A stretch of 15,533 nucleotides of DNA from Micrococcales bacterium (GTDB lineage: Bacteria; Actinomycetota; Actinomycetes; Actinomycetales; Cellulomonadaceae). Below are positions 7,419 to 14,651 of the stretch, piece after piece. Made by a program: the position numbers and the translations under genes. Location of the stretch: the NCBI GenBank assembly GCA_009783975.1, contig WRCL01000008.1:1-15533 (forward strand), read 5' to 3'. Every line of letters starts with the position of its first letter. Positions within the stretch are counted from its first letter, which is position 1. The notes below the pieces were generated by a model. It did no database searches, was not told the origin of the DNA, and saw only the letters and a program-made list of their open reading frames with translations.

Positions 7419-8584
7419 TGATGGCCAAGCTTCCGCCGCTGGACCCTGACGACCCGGCTGTGCGCACCCACCACCTGCTCGCCCTGCCGGCGAACGTCGT
7501 GCCTGAAGAGCTGGAGGTGCTGGCGGTGTCCCGGTTCGGCCGGGCCACATGGGAACGGCAGACCCCTGAGGACAAACCGCGGACGGGTGTGTTGCCGGCG
7601 GTGTCGGCGGCTCTGGGCATCGGCAAGGTCACCGTGGCGATGCCACGGCTGCGGCTGGGCCGGCGCACGACCCTCGTCGGGCCTTTCGCGCTGACCCGGA
7701 CCAGCGCCGTGGCGTTGGGTCTGCCGGCGGCGCTGGAGACCGCCTGGGTGGTTGACGGTCCCAGTGAGCGCGGCGACCCGCCGTTTCCCGGCACCGGTGA
7801 CCGTGAGGGCCTGGCCCGCGGGTTCCCTGCGGGGCTGCCGGTCCGCGAGGAGGAGCGGGCCGTGCTGTGGCTCATCGCGGTGGCCCGGCGTCTTGGTGGT
7901 GCGGTGCGGGTCAACGACACCGGGGCTGTGCTCGCACCTGACCCTGAGGGTGCTGTCGACCTGACGTTGCTCACGACCCGGTGGCCCTCGGCGCAGGAGG
8001 TGCTCGCCCATGTGCGCCGTGCCGCCCCGCGTGCGCGCCTGGCTGGTGACGGCCACGACCACTCGTGGTCGTTCGACCCTCACACCACCGGGGCTCCTGG
8101 CGTGCTGGACGACCCGGGCTGGCACGTGCGTGACAACCGTCCGCTGGATCGTGCGGCCCAGGGGGTGCACGACCCGCTGGCGCGGCACAACGACGACGAG
8201 CGTCGTCGCCAGGCCCTGCGCGCCGAGGCTGATGCGTACCACGACCTGGTCGACGAGCCGGACCTGTTCGGTATCGAGGTCGACCTGGGTATGGACGGCA
8301 CGATCGAGGTGGTGCCTGAGCCGCTGGGCGAACCTCCGACGGTGCTGCGCGCAGCCGCGTGGGCCTCGGCCGGGGTGACCGCGCTGCGTGTGCGTTGGCA
8401 CCCTCGTGACGCTGACGAGCTGTACCAAGAGCGGCCGTCGGCGGCGCACCGGGTGGCCCGGGGACGGGCGGTCCCGGTCCTCAACGCCGTGGTCGTGGCG
8501 TTGTGGGGTGCGTTCGACGGGGAGGTCGTCGACGAGTCCGACTTCCTCATCCACGTCGACGACCTGCGCCCAAACCTGCGCTGA
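7418..8584 (+). CDS. Hypothetical protein coupled to dcd
   Basis: 388 residues from ATG 7418, which overlaps the dcd stop (TGATG), so translation is probably coupled. A second ATG at 7421 is also possible. A GTG at 7388 in the same frame would overlap dcd by 31 bp and is less likely. The frame has strong high-GC codon bias and is clearly coding. I recognise no family. It is hydrophilic and has no signal peptide or membrane helix. The middle is rich in His and Asp (HDHSWSFDPHTT) and is followed by a charged helical stretch (NDDERRRQALRAEADAYHDL). Coupling to dcd suggests co-expression with nucleotide metabolism, but this gives no biochemical role. Confidence 0.8.
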   Translation: MMAKLPPLDPDDPAVRTHHLLALPANVVPEELEVLAVSRFGRATWERQTPEDKPRTGVLPAVSAALGIGKVTVAMPRLRLGRRTTLVGPFALTRTSAVALGLPAALETAWVVDGPSERGDPPFPGTGDREGLARGFPAGLPVREEERAVLWLIAVARRLGGAVRVNDTGAVLAPDPEGAVDLTLLTTRWPSAQEVLAHVRRAAPRARLAGDGHDHSWSFDPHTTGAPGVLDDPGWHVRDNRPLDRAAQGVHDPLARHNDDERRRQALRAEADAYHDLVDEPDLFGIEVDLGMDGTIEVVPEPLGEPPTVLRAAAWASAGVTALRVRWHPRDADELYQERPSAAHRVARGRAVPVLNAVVVALWGAFDGEVVDESDFLIHVDDLRPNLR

Positions 8585-8627
8585 CCTGCCAGGGTGCGGC
8601 GACCGCAAGGCATCCACGAGAAGGCAA

Positions 8628-8657
8628 GGGATCGAACCCTCGCTTTCGCCTTGCTTT
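8628..8657 (-). other. Hairpin with a tRNA T-arm-like sequence in an otherwise empty gap
   Basis: The gap 8585-8846 holds no gene I can support. On the minus strand it contains a T-arm-like AGGGTTCGATCCCT flanked by AAGGC and GCCTT, forming an interrupted hairpin. No anticodon arm or acceptor stem can be built around it, so it is at most a tRNA fragment. Further right, TATCGT (8756-8761) is a possible -10 for the lipoprotein gene, giving a leader of roughly 80 bases, but there is no clear -35. Confidence 0.25.
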
Positions 8658-8846
8658 GGCGGGCCGCCAGGCGGGGCGATAACGTCGACGACCGGCGCGT
8701 TTTTCGCCCGCTGCGTTCCCCGAACGAGGTACACACGGCTGTGGCGCCTGTGTGCTATCGTCCAACAAGCTGGGGCGCAAGCCTGTGTTTCGCGTTGTCC
8801 GCGCGAGTGCGTCTCGGCACTTTTCCACGAGAAACAGGAGCGCGAC

Positions 8847-9548
8847 ATGAATCGCACTGCGGCGGGCGCCGTCTTGGGTTGCCTATTATTGGCCAGCACG
8901 CTCGTGGGCTGCGGCTCACCAGCGGCGAAGGACGCCGACACGTCCCCTGGGGCCGCCGAGAAGACGCAGACGCCGCCGCCCACTCAGGGCGTCCCGTCGG
9001 GCGGCGCCGCAGAGTGGACCCCACCGTTCACCCTTGAGGGAACCCCGTTCCTCACCTTCGAGAAGGACGGGCTGCGCCTGGACCTGTACGAGGTCGGCCG
9101 CACCACCGCCACCAGAGACTCGTTCTACTCCGACCGTGACACCAAGCAGAACCTGTGGCCAGCCGGCTCACCGGTCGTCTACGTCAACTACGTGCTGACC
9201 AACACGACCAACGCCCCGGTATTCGTCGGATCGACCGGCCCCTCGGTCGGCGTGCACGCCAAGTCCATGCCCTACCTCGGCGGGCTCGGAGCGTTCACGC
9301 AATTCGAGAAAGACCAAGGCGCCGCGTTCGGGGTCGCCCGGGACTTCATGACAACGTTCCCCGATTCGCTCGAGGACCGCCCCATGCTCGCTCCCGGGCA
9401 GTACGCGGCAGTTGGCGAAGCGCTCCCGCTGAAGACCGGTGAAGCGTACGAGTACAGCCCCCGCGTCACAGTGTTCCCGAGTTCCCCGGCCCCGTCCGAC
9501 GACGGCAAGACCCTCTACTTCGACGCGGCGTCGTACACGTTCTCCTGA
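8847..9548 (+). CDS. Secreted lipoprotein with an immunoglobulin-like C-terminal domain
   Basis: 233 residues. The start at ATG 8847 has ACAGGAG at 8834-8840, six bases away. The N-terminus is a type II signal peptide, with a short basic start, a hydrophobic core and the lipobox LVGC with the lipid-bearing Cys at 22. A Pro/Thr/Ala-rich linker (about 23-57) leads to a folded region with alternating strands, including VVYVNYVLTNTTNAPVFVG, which resembles DUF4352-like or other Ig-like extracellular domains. The match is by style, not by a specific motif. It should be anchored on the outer face of the membrane. A TTA leucine codon at 8886 and lower third-position GC in the signal region set it apart from its neighbours. 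A strong palindrome follows the stop by 16 bp and may end transcription. Confidence 0.82.
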   Translation: MNRTAAGAVLGCLLLASTLVGCGSPAAKDADTSPGAAEKTQTPPPTQGVPSGGAAEWTPPFTLEGTPFLTFEKDGLRLDLYEVGRTTATRDSFYSDRDTKQNLWPAGSPVVYVNYVLTNTTNAPVFVGSTGPSVGVHAKSMPYLGGLGAFTQFEKDQGAAFGVARDFMTTFPDSLEDRPMLAPGQYAAVGEALPLKTGEAYEYSPRVTVFPSSPAPSDDGKTLYFDAASYTFS

Positions 9549-9564
9549 CCACAAGCCTCCGGCC

Positions 9565-9634
9565 GCGAGATGCGACCTGGCACACCAGATGCGACGTTCT
9601 GATGTCGCATCTCGTGCTCCGGGTCGCATCTCGC
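9565..9634. repeat. Palindromic repeat, family 1, copy B (31-bp arms)
   Basis: Arms 9565-9595 and 9604-9634 are reverse complements with 27 of 31 positions matching, around the 8-base loop GTTCTGAT, the reverse complement of the loop in copy A. Mismatches fall only in the middle of the arms; the outer and inner GATGCGAC boxes are conserved. It lies directly behind the lipoprotein stop. Confidence 0.88.
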
Positions 9635-9694
9635 AGAAGCCAGGCTCATGAGCGGGCAGTGCCGGGCCCAGGTCACTGGCGAAGCCTTGTGGAC

Positions 9695-9736
9695 CCGCAC
9701 ACGCTGCCAGATGCGACCTGGCACACCAGATGCGAC
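9695..9736. repeat. Palindromic repeat, family 1, half copy C
   Basis: This is one arm only: two GATGCGAC boxes spaced as in copy B, preceded by CGCACACGCTGCCA, which also occurs (reverse-complemented, with a two-base difference) on the right flank of copy A. The partner arm is missing. It sits 60 bp downstream of copy B and just upstream of the nucleotidyltransferase promoter. Confidence 0.8.
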
Positions 9737-9754
9737 CTCGCTGAGCGCTCGATG

Positions 9755-9783
9755 TTGCCGCTCACATAACGTGAATGTACTAT
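9755..9783 (+). promoter_or_regulatory. Promoter of the nucleotidyltransferase-HEPN operon
   Basis: A -35 TTGCCG (9755-9760) and a -10 TACTAT (9778-9783) are separated by exactly 17 bp. The GTG at 9792 begins nine positions after the -10, where transcription should start, so the mRNA is probably leaderless. No ribosome site precedes the GTG. Confidence 0.65.
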
Positions 9784-9789
9784 CACGTT
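9768..9789. promoter_or_regulatory. Operator-like palindrome over the -10 element
   Basis: AACGTGA (9768-9774) and TCACGTT (9783-9789) are perfect 7-bp arms with an 8-bp centre, overlapping the -10 box and the expected transcription start. The first gene product carries a winged-helix domain, so autorepression through this site is the simplest reading. That step is inference. Confidence 0.6.
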
Positions 9790-9791
9790 TT

Positions 9792-10376
9792 GTGAAGACT
9801 GGACCGTCGGCGCTGACACCGTTCGTGCGCTCCGACGCCCAAGGCGCGGTGCTTGCTGAGACCATGGCCGACCCCGGCGTGGAGCTGTCGATCTCCGAGG
9901 TCGCCAGGCGGACCGGCTTGCTCCCTGCGGTCGCGCACCGCGAGGTGACCCGCCTGGTCGATGCCGCGGTCCTGCACGACCGGCGTGATGGGAACAACCG
10001 CCTGGTCCGCGCCAACACTGACCACCCGCTGTGGTCGTTGATGTCCCAGCTGGTCATCGAGACCTACGGCCCTGTCCCGGTCCTGCGCGGGCTGCTTGCC
10101 GAGGTCCCTGGTGTCGAGCACGCGTACCTGTATGGGTCGTGGGCCGCCCGCCGCGCTGGGCACAACGGGCCTCCCCCACGCGACATCGACGTCCTCGTCG
10201 TCGGGTCTCCTGCTCGGACTGACCTTCTCGACGTTGCCGACGCCGCCCGGGCCCGCCTGCACACCGAGGTGAACATCCATCTCACCACCACCGAAGCCTG
10301 GGCCGAGCGTGCCGACCCCTTCCTCGCAACCGTTGCCTCGCGGCCCCTGACCACCCTGAAGGAGACCCAAGCCTGA
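9792..10376 (+). CDS. Winged-helix / MNT nucleotidyltransferase fusion, probable antitoxin
   Basis: 194 residues. Residues ~8-75 form an ArsR-like winged helix (VELSISEVARRTGLLPAVAH as the recognition region, then a basic wing DRRDGNNRLV). Residues ~95-194 form a minimal nucleotidyltransferase with GSWAARRAGHNGPPPRDIDV (115-134), where Gly115-Ser116 and Asp131-x-Asp133 are the nucleotide and metal sites. The gap between GS and DxD is 14 residues, longer than the ten in classical MntA proteins. In type VII systems MntA silences a HEPN toxin by adenylylating it, and the next gene codes a HEPN protein. The start is GTG 9792, placed directly behind a strong promoter. GTG 9771 is in frame but lies upstream of the -10. 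The winged helix suggests that it also represses its own operon. Confidence 0.85.
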   Translation: MKTGPSALTPFVRSDAQGAVLAETMADPGVELSISEVARRTGLLPAVAHREVTRLVDAAVLHDRRDGNNRLVRANTDHPLWSLMSQLVIETYGPVPVLRGLLAEVPGVEHAYLYGSWAARRAGHNGPPPRDIDVLVVGSPARTDLLDVADAARARLHTEVNIHLTTTEAWAERADPFLATVASRPLTTLKETQA

Positions 10377-10422
10377 CCCGGAGAGCTTCGACTGGCGACC
10401 TGACGCTCCCGCGACCGACTTC

Positions 10423-10857
10423 TTGCTCCAACGCGGACAGATTGAGCGCGTGACCCCCGACCCAGACCACGCCCGCACGATGCTGGTCGAGTCCCGCAAC
10501 CACCTGGAGACCGCCCGCCTGCTCGTCTCGACAAAAGACGTCGCTGCCACGTTCGTCACGGCATATGACGCGGCGCGTAAAGCGTTGGCAGCGATGCTCG
10601 CAGTCCAGGGCCTGCGTGCCCGAGGTGGCGACGGTGGTCACCGTGTGCTCAGCGAGCTGATGCAGGCCCAGTTCCCGGCCCACCGCCCAACGTTGCGGGA
10701 GTTTGACTGGATGAGGCTGAAACGCAACGACACCGAGTACCACGACCCAGGCCGCCCGACAGCCACGCGTGCCGATGTCAGCGCTGGGATCCCGGCTGCA
10801 GAACAGATCGTGGACCTGGGCGAGCGCTTCGTCGAGTTCGTCGCGACGAAACACTGA
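10423..10857 (+). CDS. HEPN-domain protein, probable toxin or RNase partner of the nucleotidyltransferase
   Basis: 144 residues, all helical in character, with the HEPN pattern. AYDAARKALAAMLAVQGLRA (48-67) is the central helix and RNDTEYH (101-107) fits the R-x4-6-H ribonuclease motif with Arg101 and His107. The RX4HXY form, whose Tyr is adenylylated in Shewanella HepT, is not present. A Tyr lies inside the motif instead (Tyr106). The start is uncertain. The frame is open back to 10360 without ATG or GTG, so TTG 10423, 46 bp after the previous stop, is the best fit to the expected N-terminus, and GTG 10450 is the alternative. Neither has a good ribosome site. A 14-bp palindrome TTCGTCGCGACGAA (10837-10850) lies at the end of the gene. 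Confidence 0.8.
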   Translation: MLQRGQIERVTPDPDHARTMLVESRNHLETARLLVSTKDVAATFVTAYDAARKALAAMLAVQGLRARGGDGGHRVLSELMQAQFPAHRPTLREFDWMRLKRNDTEYHDPGRPTATRADVSAGIPAAEQIVDLGERFVEFVATKH

Positions 10858-10960
10858 GCCGACCATCGCGCACGTCGTGCTCTCGCGGCCGGCAGTTTGT
10901 GGTCGGGGCCGCAGAGGTGGAGCCGCCTCCCGGTTGACGGCAGGCTTCTGGGCAGGCAAG

Positions 10961-10984
10961 ACATCGGAACCGTCCCCACTGTCT
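10961..10984. repeat. Half copy of palindromic repeat family 2
   Basis: These 24 bases match the right arm of the large palindrome at 14341-14426 (its 14401-14424 part) in 23 positions, including GGAACCGTCCCCACTGTCT. The other arm is absent. It lies in the gap between the HEPN gene and the TetR gene, which otherwise holds only a weak hairpin GCGGCC/GGCCGC (10885-10912). Confidence 0.8.
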
Positions 10985-11018
10985 GAGGTCGGTCGCTGGG
11001 CACCCACCGGTGAGCGTG

Positions 11019-11047
11019 TTGCCGCAGGCTGAACGTGTGTATAGCAT
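11019..11047 (+). promoter_or_regulatory. Promoter of the TetR-ABC operon
   Basis: A -35 TTGCCG (11019-11024) and a -10 TAGCAT (11042-11047) are 17 bp apart. The ATG at 11055 begins eight positions later, which fits a leaderless transcript. The -35 is identical to that of the nucleotidyltransferase operon. Confidence 0.55.
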
Positions 11048-11065
11048 GTTGAATATGCGTTCAAC
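11048..11065. promoter_or_regulatory. Palindrome over the TetR start codon, probable operator
   Basis: GTTGAATATGCGTTCAAC has perfect 6-bp arms and a 6-bp centre, begins directly after the -10 box, and covers the expected transcription start and the ATG at 11055. A further half site, CTGAAC, lies at 11029-11034 within the spacer. The position fits autorepression by the TetR protein. Confidence 0.6.
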
Positions 11066-11717
11066 CGATGACCTGACGACGCGGGCGCGGATCCGGGACG
11101 CGGCGGTGGGGCGGTTCGCTGCGGAGGGGTTTGGCGCGTCGGTGCGGGCGGTGGCTGGCGACGCCAGTGTGAGCCCCGGGCTGGTCATCTACCACTTCGG
11201 GTCCAAGGCGGGGTTACGCCATGAGTGTGACGAGCATGTGCTGGGCCTGATCAGGGACGTGAAGTCTGAGCACATCGGGCGGGCCGCGGCGGGGCTGAGC
11301 TTCTTGGAGGCGTTCGCCTCGACCGACCAGTACGGGCCGCTGGTGGGGTACGTGCTGCGGTCGCTGCACGACGGTGGGCCGGCGGGGCGGTCGTTCGTCG
11401 AGCATATGGTCGACGACGCTGGCACGTACGTGGGGCAGGCGGTTGCCGCGGGGGTGGCGCGTCCGTCACGTGACGAGGCGGCACGGGTGCGGTACCTGGT
11501 GCTCTCGGCGTTGGGGGCGATGGCGCTGTCGGTCAACCTCGACCCGCCCGACGACCCGGCAGACCTCGCCGCGGCGGTACGACGGTTCGTCGCCGAGTCG
11601 TACCTGCCCATGCTCGAGCTGTACACCGACGGTTTCTTGACGACGGGGAACATCCTCGAGGACTTCCTCGCACAACCCACGCCACGCACGCACCGCCCAC
11701 GACGGAGGACACGATGA
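11055..11717 (+). CDS. TetR-family transcriptional repressor
   Basis: 220 residues, typical for the family. The N-terminal DNA-binding domain has helices [15 protein letters not shown] (12-26) and the helix-turn-helix [25 protein letters not shown] read as successive segments around 29-53, with the family signature YHFGSK (46-51). The rest is a helical ligand-binding and dimer domain with no family-specific motif I can name. I chose ATG 11055 because it lies seven bases after a -10 box with no ribosome site, a leaderless arrangement. ATG 11046 is in frame but overlaps the -10. The stop overlaps the ATPase start (ATGA), so repressor and transporter form one operon, probably derepressed by a transported compound. 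Confidence 0.93.
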   Translation: MRSTDDLTTRARIRDAAVGRFAAEGFGASVRAVAGDASVSPGLVIYHFGSKAGLRHECDEHVLGLIRDVKSEHIGRAAAGLSFLEAFASTDQYGPLVGYVLRSLHDGGPAGRSFVEHMVDDAGTYVGQAVAAGVARPSRDEAARVRYLVLSALGAMALSVNLDPPDDPADLAAAVRRFVAESYLPMLELYTDGFLTTGNILEDFLAQPTPRTHRPRRRTR

Positions 11718-12670
11718 GCGCCATCGAGATCCACGACCTGCACAAGTCGTTCGGCACCACCACAGCCCTCGACGGGCTGGACCTCGTGGTCGAGCACGGC
11801 CAGATCGCGGGGTTCTTGGGGCCGAACGGGTCAGGGAAGTCCACGACGATCCGCGTCCTGCTCGGGTTGCTGCGCGCTGACGCCGGGACGGTGCGGCTGC
11901 TCGGCGGTGACCCGTGGTCTGACGCCGTGGCGTTGCACCGGCGGTTGACCTACGTGCCCGGCGACGTGTCGTTGTGGCCCAACCTCACCGGGGGTGAGGC
12001 GATCGACCTCATGGCGCGCCTGCGCGGCGGGCTGGACGCGGCGCGCAAGGCTGACCTGCTCGAACGGTTCGAGCTGGACCCGTCGAAGAAAGCCCGCACG
12101 TACTCCAAGGGAAACCGGCAGAAAGTCGCGCTCGTCGCCGCGCTGGCCAGCGACGTCGAGCTGTTGGTGCTCGACGAGCCGACCTCGGGCCTGGACCCGC
12201 TGATGGAGGCGGTGTTCACCGAGCAGCTGCGCGAGGCCAAAGCCGCCGGACGGTCGGTGCTGCTGTCCAGCCACATCATGAGCGAGGTCGAGAAGGTCTG
12301 CGACACGGTGACGATCATCCGCGCCGGGCGTGCTGTGGAGTCCGGGACGCTGGCTGACCTGCGGCACCTGACCCGCTCGTCGGTGACCGCGGTCGTCGCC
12401 GGGAACGCCTCACCCATCGCCGCCCTCCCAGGGGTGCACGACGTGGTCACGACGGTGGATACCAGCGGCACCCGGATCGCGTTCGACGTCGACAACGACG
12501 ACATCGCCGCGGTGCTCACCGCCCTGGGCACGATGGGGGTGCTGACGTTCACCGCCAACCCCCCCTCGCTCGAAGAGCTGTTCTTGCGCCACTACGGCGA
12601 CGAGCTTGCCGCCGCCGGGGTCCCCGAACCGTCCGCCGGCGGGCGCACGAGCGACGGGACCCCACGATGA
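11714..12670 (+). CDS. ABC transporter ATP-binding subunit, drug-export type
   Basis: 318 residues. Walker [10 protein letters not shown] is at 36-44, the signature is an unusual YSKGNRQKV (130-138) in place of LSGGQ, Walker B LLVLDE is at 150-155 followed by the D-loop SGLD (158-161), and the switch His is 187. The Q-loop region reads YVPGD with no Gln. These variants are usual in the ATPases paired with two-repeat antibiotic exporters such as tetronasin TnrB2. A ~100-residue C-terminal extension follows the nucleotide-binding domain. The start is ATG 11714, with GGAGG at 11704-11708. Its stop overlaps the permease start by four bases (ATGA). It powers efflux by the next gene product. Confidence 0.95.
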   Translation: MSAIEIHDLHKSFGTTTALDGLDLVVEHGQIAGFLGPNGSGKSTTIRVLLGLLRADAGTVRLLGGDPWSDAVALHRRLTYVPGDVSLWPNLTGGEAIDLMARLRGGLDAARKADLLERFELDPSKKARTYSKGNRQKVALVAALASDVELLVLDEPTSGLDPLMEAVFTEQLREAKAAGRSVLLSSHIMSEVEKVCDTVTIIRAGRAVESGTLADLRHLTRSSVTAVVAGNASPIAALPGVHDVVTTVDTSGTRIAFDVDNDDIAAVLTALGTMGVLTFTANPPSLEELFLRHYGDELAAAGVPEPSAGGRTSDGTPR

Positions 12671-14325
12671 CCGCCGCCGCCGCGACACCGGTGCACACAC
12701 CCGTGAGCACATCACTGGCCGACTCCTTCGCCGGGACGTGGCTGCTGCTGCGGTTCATGGCCCGGTGCGACCGGGTGCGCCTGGGGGTGTGGACCGCCTC
12801 GGTCGTCGGGCTGTGGTTGTACTGTGCGACGGCGTTCACGACGGTCTACGCCGACGCCGCCGAACGCCAGCAGCGCGCCGAGCTCATGGGCACCCCGGCG
12901 AGCATCCTCATGACCGGGCCCGGGTACGGCACGGACAACTACACAGTCGGGGCGATGTTCGCCAACGAGATGGTGCTGTGGATCGTCATCGTCTTGGCAG
13001 TGATGAGCATCGGCGAAGTGGTCCGGCACACCCGGGCCGAAGAGGAGTCCTCACGTTCAGAGCTCGTCCGCGCGGCGGTCGTCGGACGGCACGCCCCGGC
13101 CCTGGCGGCGATGCTGCTCGTCGTCGCGGCGAACCTCGTCATCGCGCTGCTGTCAGCCCTGGTGCTGGTGACCATCAGTGGTCTGTCGATCGGCGGGACG
13201 ACCGTCATGCTCGGCGGGACCGTGCTGACCGCGCTGGTGTTCGCCGCGGTCGCATCGGTGACGTGCCAGCTCACACCGCACTCGCGCGGCGCCTCGGGGC
13301 TGGCGATGGGTGTGCTCGGCGCGATGGTCCTCGTGCGTGGGGCCGGGGACATCCAGCGCCAGCACGGGTCGGCGTTGTCGTGGGTCTCGCCGATCGCCTG
13401 GACCCAGCAGACACGTGTGTTCGTCGACACCCGCACATGGCCGCTGGCGTTGTCGGTCGTCGCGGTCGTCGTGCTGCTCGCCGTCGCGGTCGTCCTGGCT
13501 GGGCACCGCGACTTTGGTGCCGGGATGTTCGCCGAACGCCGCGGACGGCCCCACGCCCACCGGTTGCTGCGCTCGCCGTTGGCGCTGGCGTGGCGCCAGC
13601 AGCGCACCGCCCTGGCATGGTGGACGGTCGGGACGGTGGTCATGTGGCTGGCGACCGGCACGTACCTGAAAGACATCGGCCCGATGCTGCAGGACATGTC
13701 CAAGGACAGCGAGTTCGTCAGCCAGGTGTTCGGCGAACAAGACCTCAGCTACGCGTTCGTGTCACTGATGATGCTGTTCGCAGGGCTGGTGGCCCTTGGG
13801 TACGGCCTGGCGGCGGTCGCCCGCGCCCGCACCGAGGAGACCGCCGGACGCGCCGAGTACGTCCTGGCCACGCCGGTCTCGCGCGGACGGTGGTTGGCGG
13901 CCCAGCTTCTCGTCGCCGGCGCAGGCGCGGCGGTGCTCGTCGTCACCGCGGGGCTGGCCCTGGCCGCGGGTGCGTACTCGGTCGGTGCGCACGACCCTCA
14001 CGTGGGCACGTACGCCGCAGCCGCTGGCGTGTACCTGCCGGCGGTCGGTGTCGTGCTTGGGGTCGCCGCGGCCGTGTACGCGTGGGCGCCGCGGTGGACG
14101 GCAGTGTCGTGGGCGTTCTTGGTCCTCGGGTTCGTCGTGGGGATGTTCGCCGAGCTGTTGCGGGTGCCTGGTGTCGTCCAGCGCCTGTCTCCGCTGTGGT
14201 GGGTGCCGCGCCTGCCCGCCGAGGCCATGGCGTGGCCGCCCACCGTGGGCCTGGCCGTCGTCGCGCTCGCAGCTTTCGCCGTCGCCTTCGTCGGGTTCAC
14301 CCGGCGCGACATCCCCGTCACCTGA
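12667..14325 (+). CDS. ABC-2 type permease, 12 membrane segments, drug-export type
   Basis: 552 residues, matching the double-length permeases of the TnrB3 (tetronasin) exporter group. About twelve hydrophobic segments form two halves of six. The duplication is visible in the sequence: [19 protein letters not shown] (123-141) in the first half and [19 protein letters not shown] (388-406) in the second occupy the same place after the second segment of each half. A long outside loop (about 335-360) is charged. The start is ATG 12667 within the stop of the ATPase gene. The substrate cannot be told from sequence; polyketide or other hydrophobic drugs are typical for the group. A very large palindrome begins 15 bp after the stop. 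Confidence 0.93.
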   Translation: MTAAAATPVHTPVSTSLADSFAGTWLLLRFMARCDRVRLGVWTASVVGLWLYCATAFTTVYADAAERQQRAELMGTPASILMTGPGYGTDNYTVGAMFANEMVLWIVIVLAVMSIGEVVRHTRAEEESSRSELVRAAVVGRHAPALAAMLLVVAANLVIALLSALVLVTISGLSIGGTTVMLGGTVLTALVFAAVASVTCQLTPHSRGASGLAMGVLGAMVLVRGAGDIQRQHGSALSWVSPIAWTQQTRVFVDTRTWPLALSVVAVVVLLAVAVVLAGHRDFGAGMFAERRGRPHAHRLLRSPLALAWRQQRTALAWWTVGTVVMWLATGTYLKDIGPMLQDMSKDSEFVSQVFGEQDLSYAFVSLMMLFAGLVALGYGLAAVARARTEETAGRAEYVLATPVSRGRWLAAQLLVAGAGAAVLVVTAGLALAAGAYSVGAHDPHVGTYAAAAGVYLPAVGVVLGVAAAVYAWAPRWTAVSWAFLVLGFVVGMFAELLRVPGVVQRLSPLWWVPRLPAEAMAWPPTVGLAVVALAAFAVAFVGFTRRDIPVT

Positions 14326-14340
14326 CCGACGAAGACACTG

Positions 14341-14426
14341 GAAGACACTGGGGACGGTTCCTATGTCCTGGCTGGTCAGCCCGAGGGCTGACCAGCCAGG
14401 ACATAGGAACCGTCCCCACTGTCTTC
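14341..14426. repeat. Large palindrome, repeat family 2, full copy (42-bp arms)
   Basis: Arms 14341-14382 and 14385-14426 are reverse complements over 42 bp with one mismatch and only two bases between them. The core contains GGGGACGGTTCCTATGTCCT. The ten bases GAAGACACTG occur twice in tandem at the left edge (14331-14340 and 14341-14350). A half copy lies at 10961-10984. It follows the permease stop and could fold as a terminator, but its size and sequence conservation fit a mobile repeat (REP-like or MITE-like) better. Confidence 0.9.
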
Positions 14427-14427
14427 T

Positions 14428-14470
14428 GGCTGCCGTCCCCGTTGTGAGGTTGGCAGCCCCCGTCTGGGGG
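14428..14470 (+). terminator. Two small hairpins after the large palindrome
   Basis: GGCTGCC (14428-14434) pairs with GGCAGCC (14452-14458), and CCCCC (14457-14461) pairs with GGGGG (14466-14470) around a 4-base loop. Without a T-tract these are only possible terminators for the exporter operon. The remaining gap to 14651 shows a weak -10-like TAGGGT (14533-14538) and no gene I would support. Confidence 0.25.
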
Positions 14471-14651
14471 ACATCAGGTGCCCGGCGCTGGGCTGTGTGA
14501 CGCGTCCTCTAGTCCGCAGCCACCATCGGCACTAGGGTCTGTCGCGGGTGGCTCGGTCGCCAACCCAGGACGTCTCGCGCGACGGCGAGTGCTTTCGCTG
14601 GTCAGGCCGCATGTCCCGGCCCCGGCGGAGGGTCGAGGAAGGACTGTGGTC

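Noticed and set aside
7325..8983. Open frame of 552 codons on the minus strand
   Set aside because: It lies opposite the dcd-coupled gene and runs through the non-coding gap and the lipoprotein start. Its composition is typical of antisense frames.
12606..14447. Open frame of 613 codons on the plus strand
   Set aside because: It is a shifted frame of the permease gene with extreme Arg content. The permease frame has twelve clear membrane segments and a coupled start.
14478..14651. N-terminal extension of the zinc-ribbon protein
   Set aside because: There is no ribosome site at 14478, whereas GAGGAAGGA precedes ATG 14652 at proper spacing.
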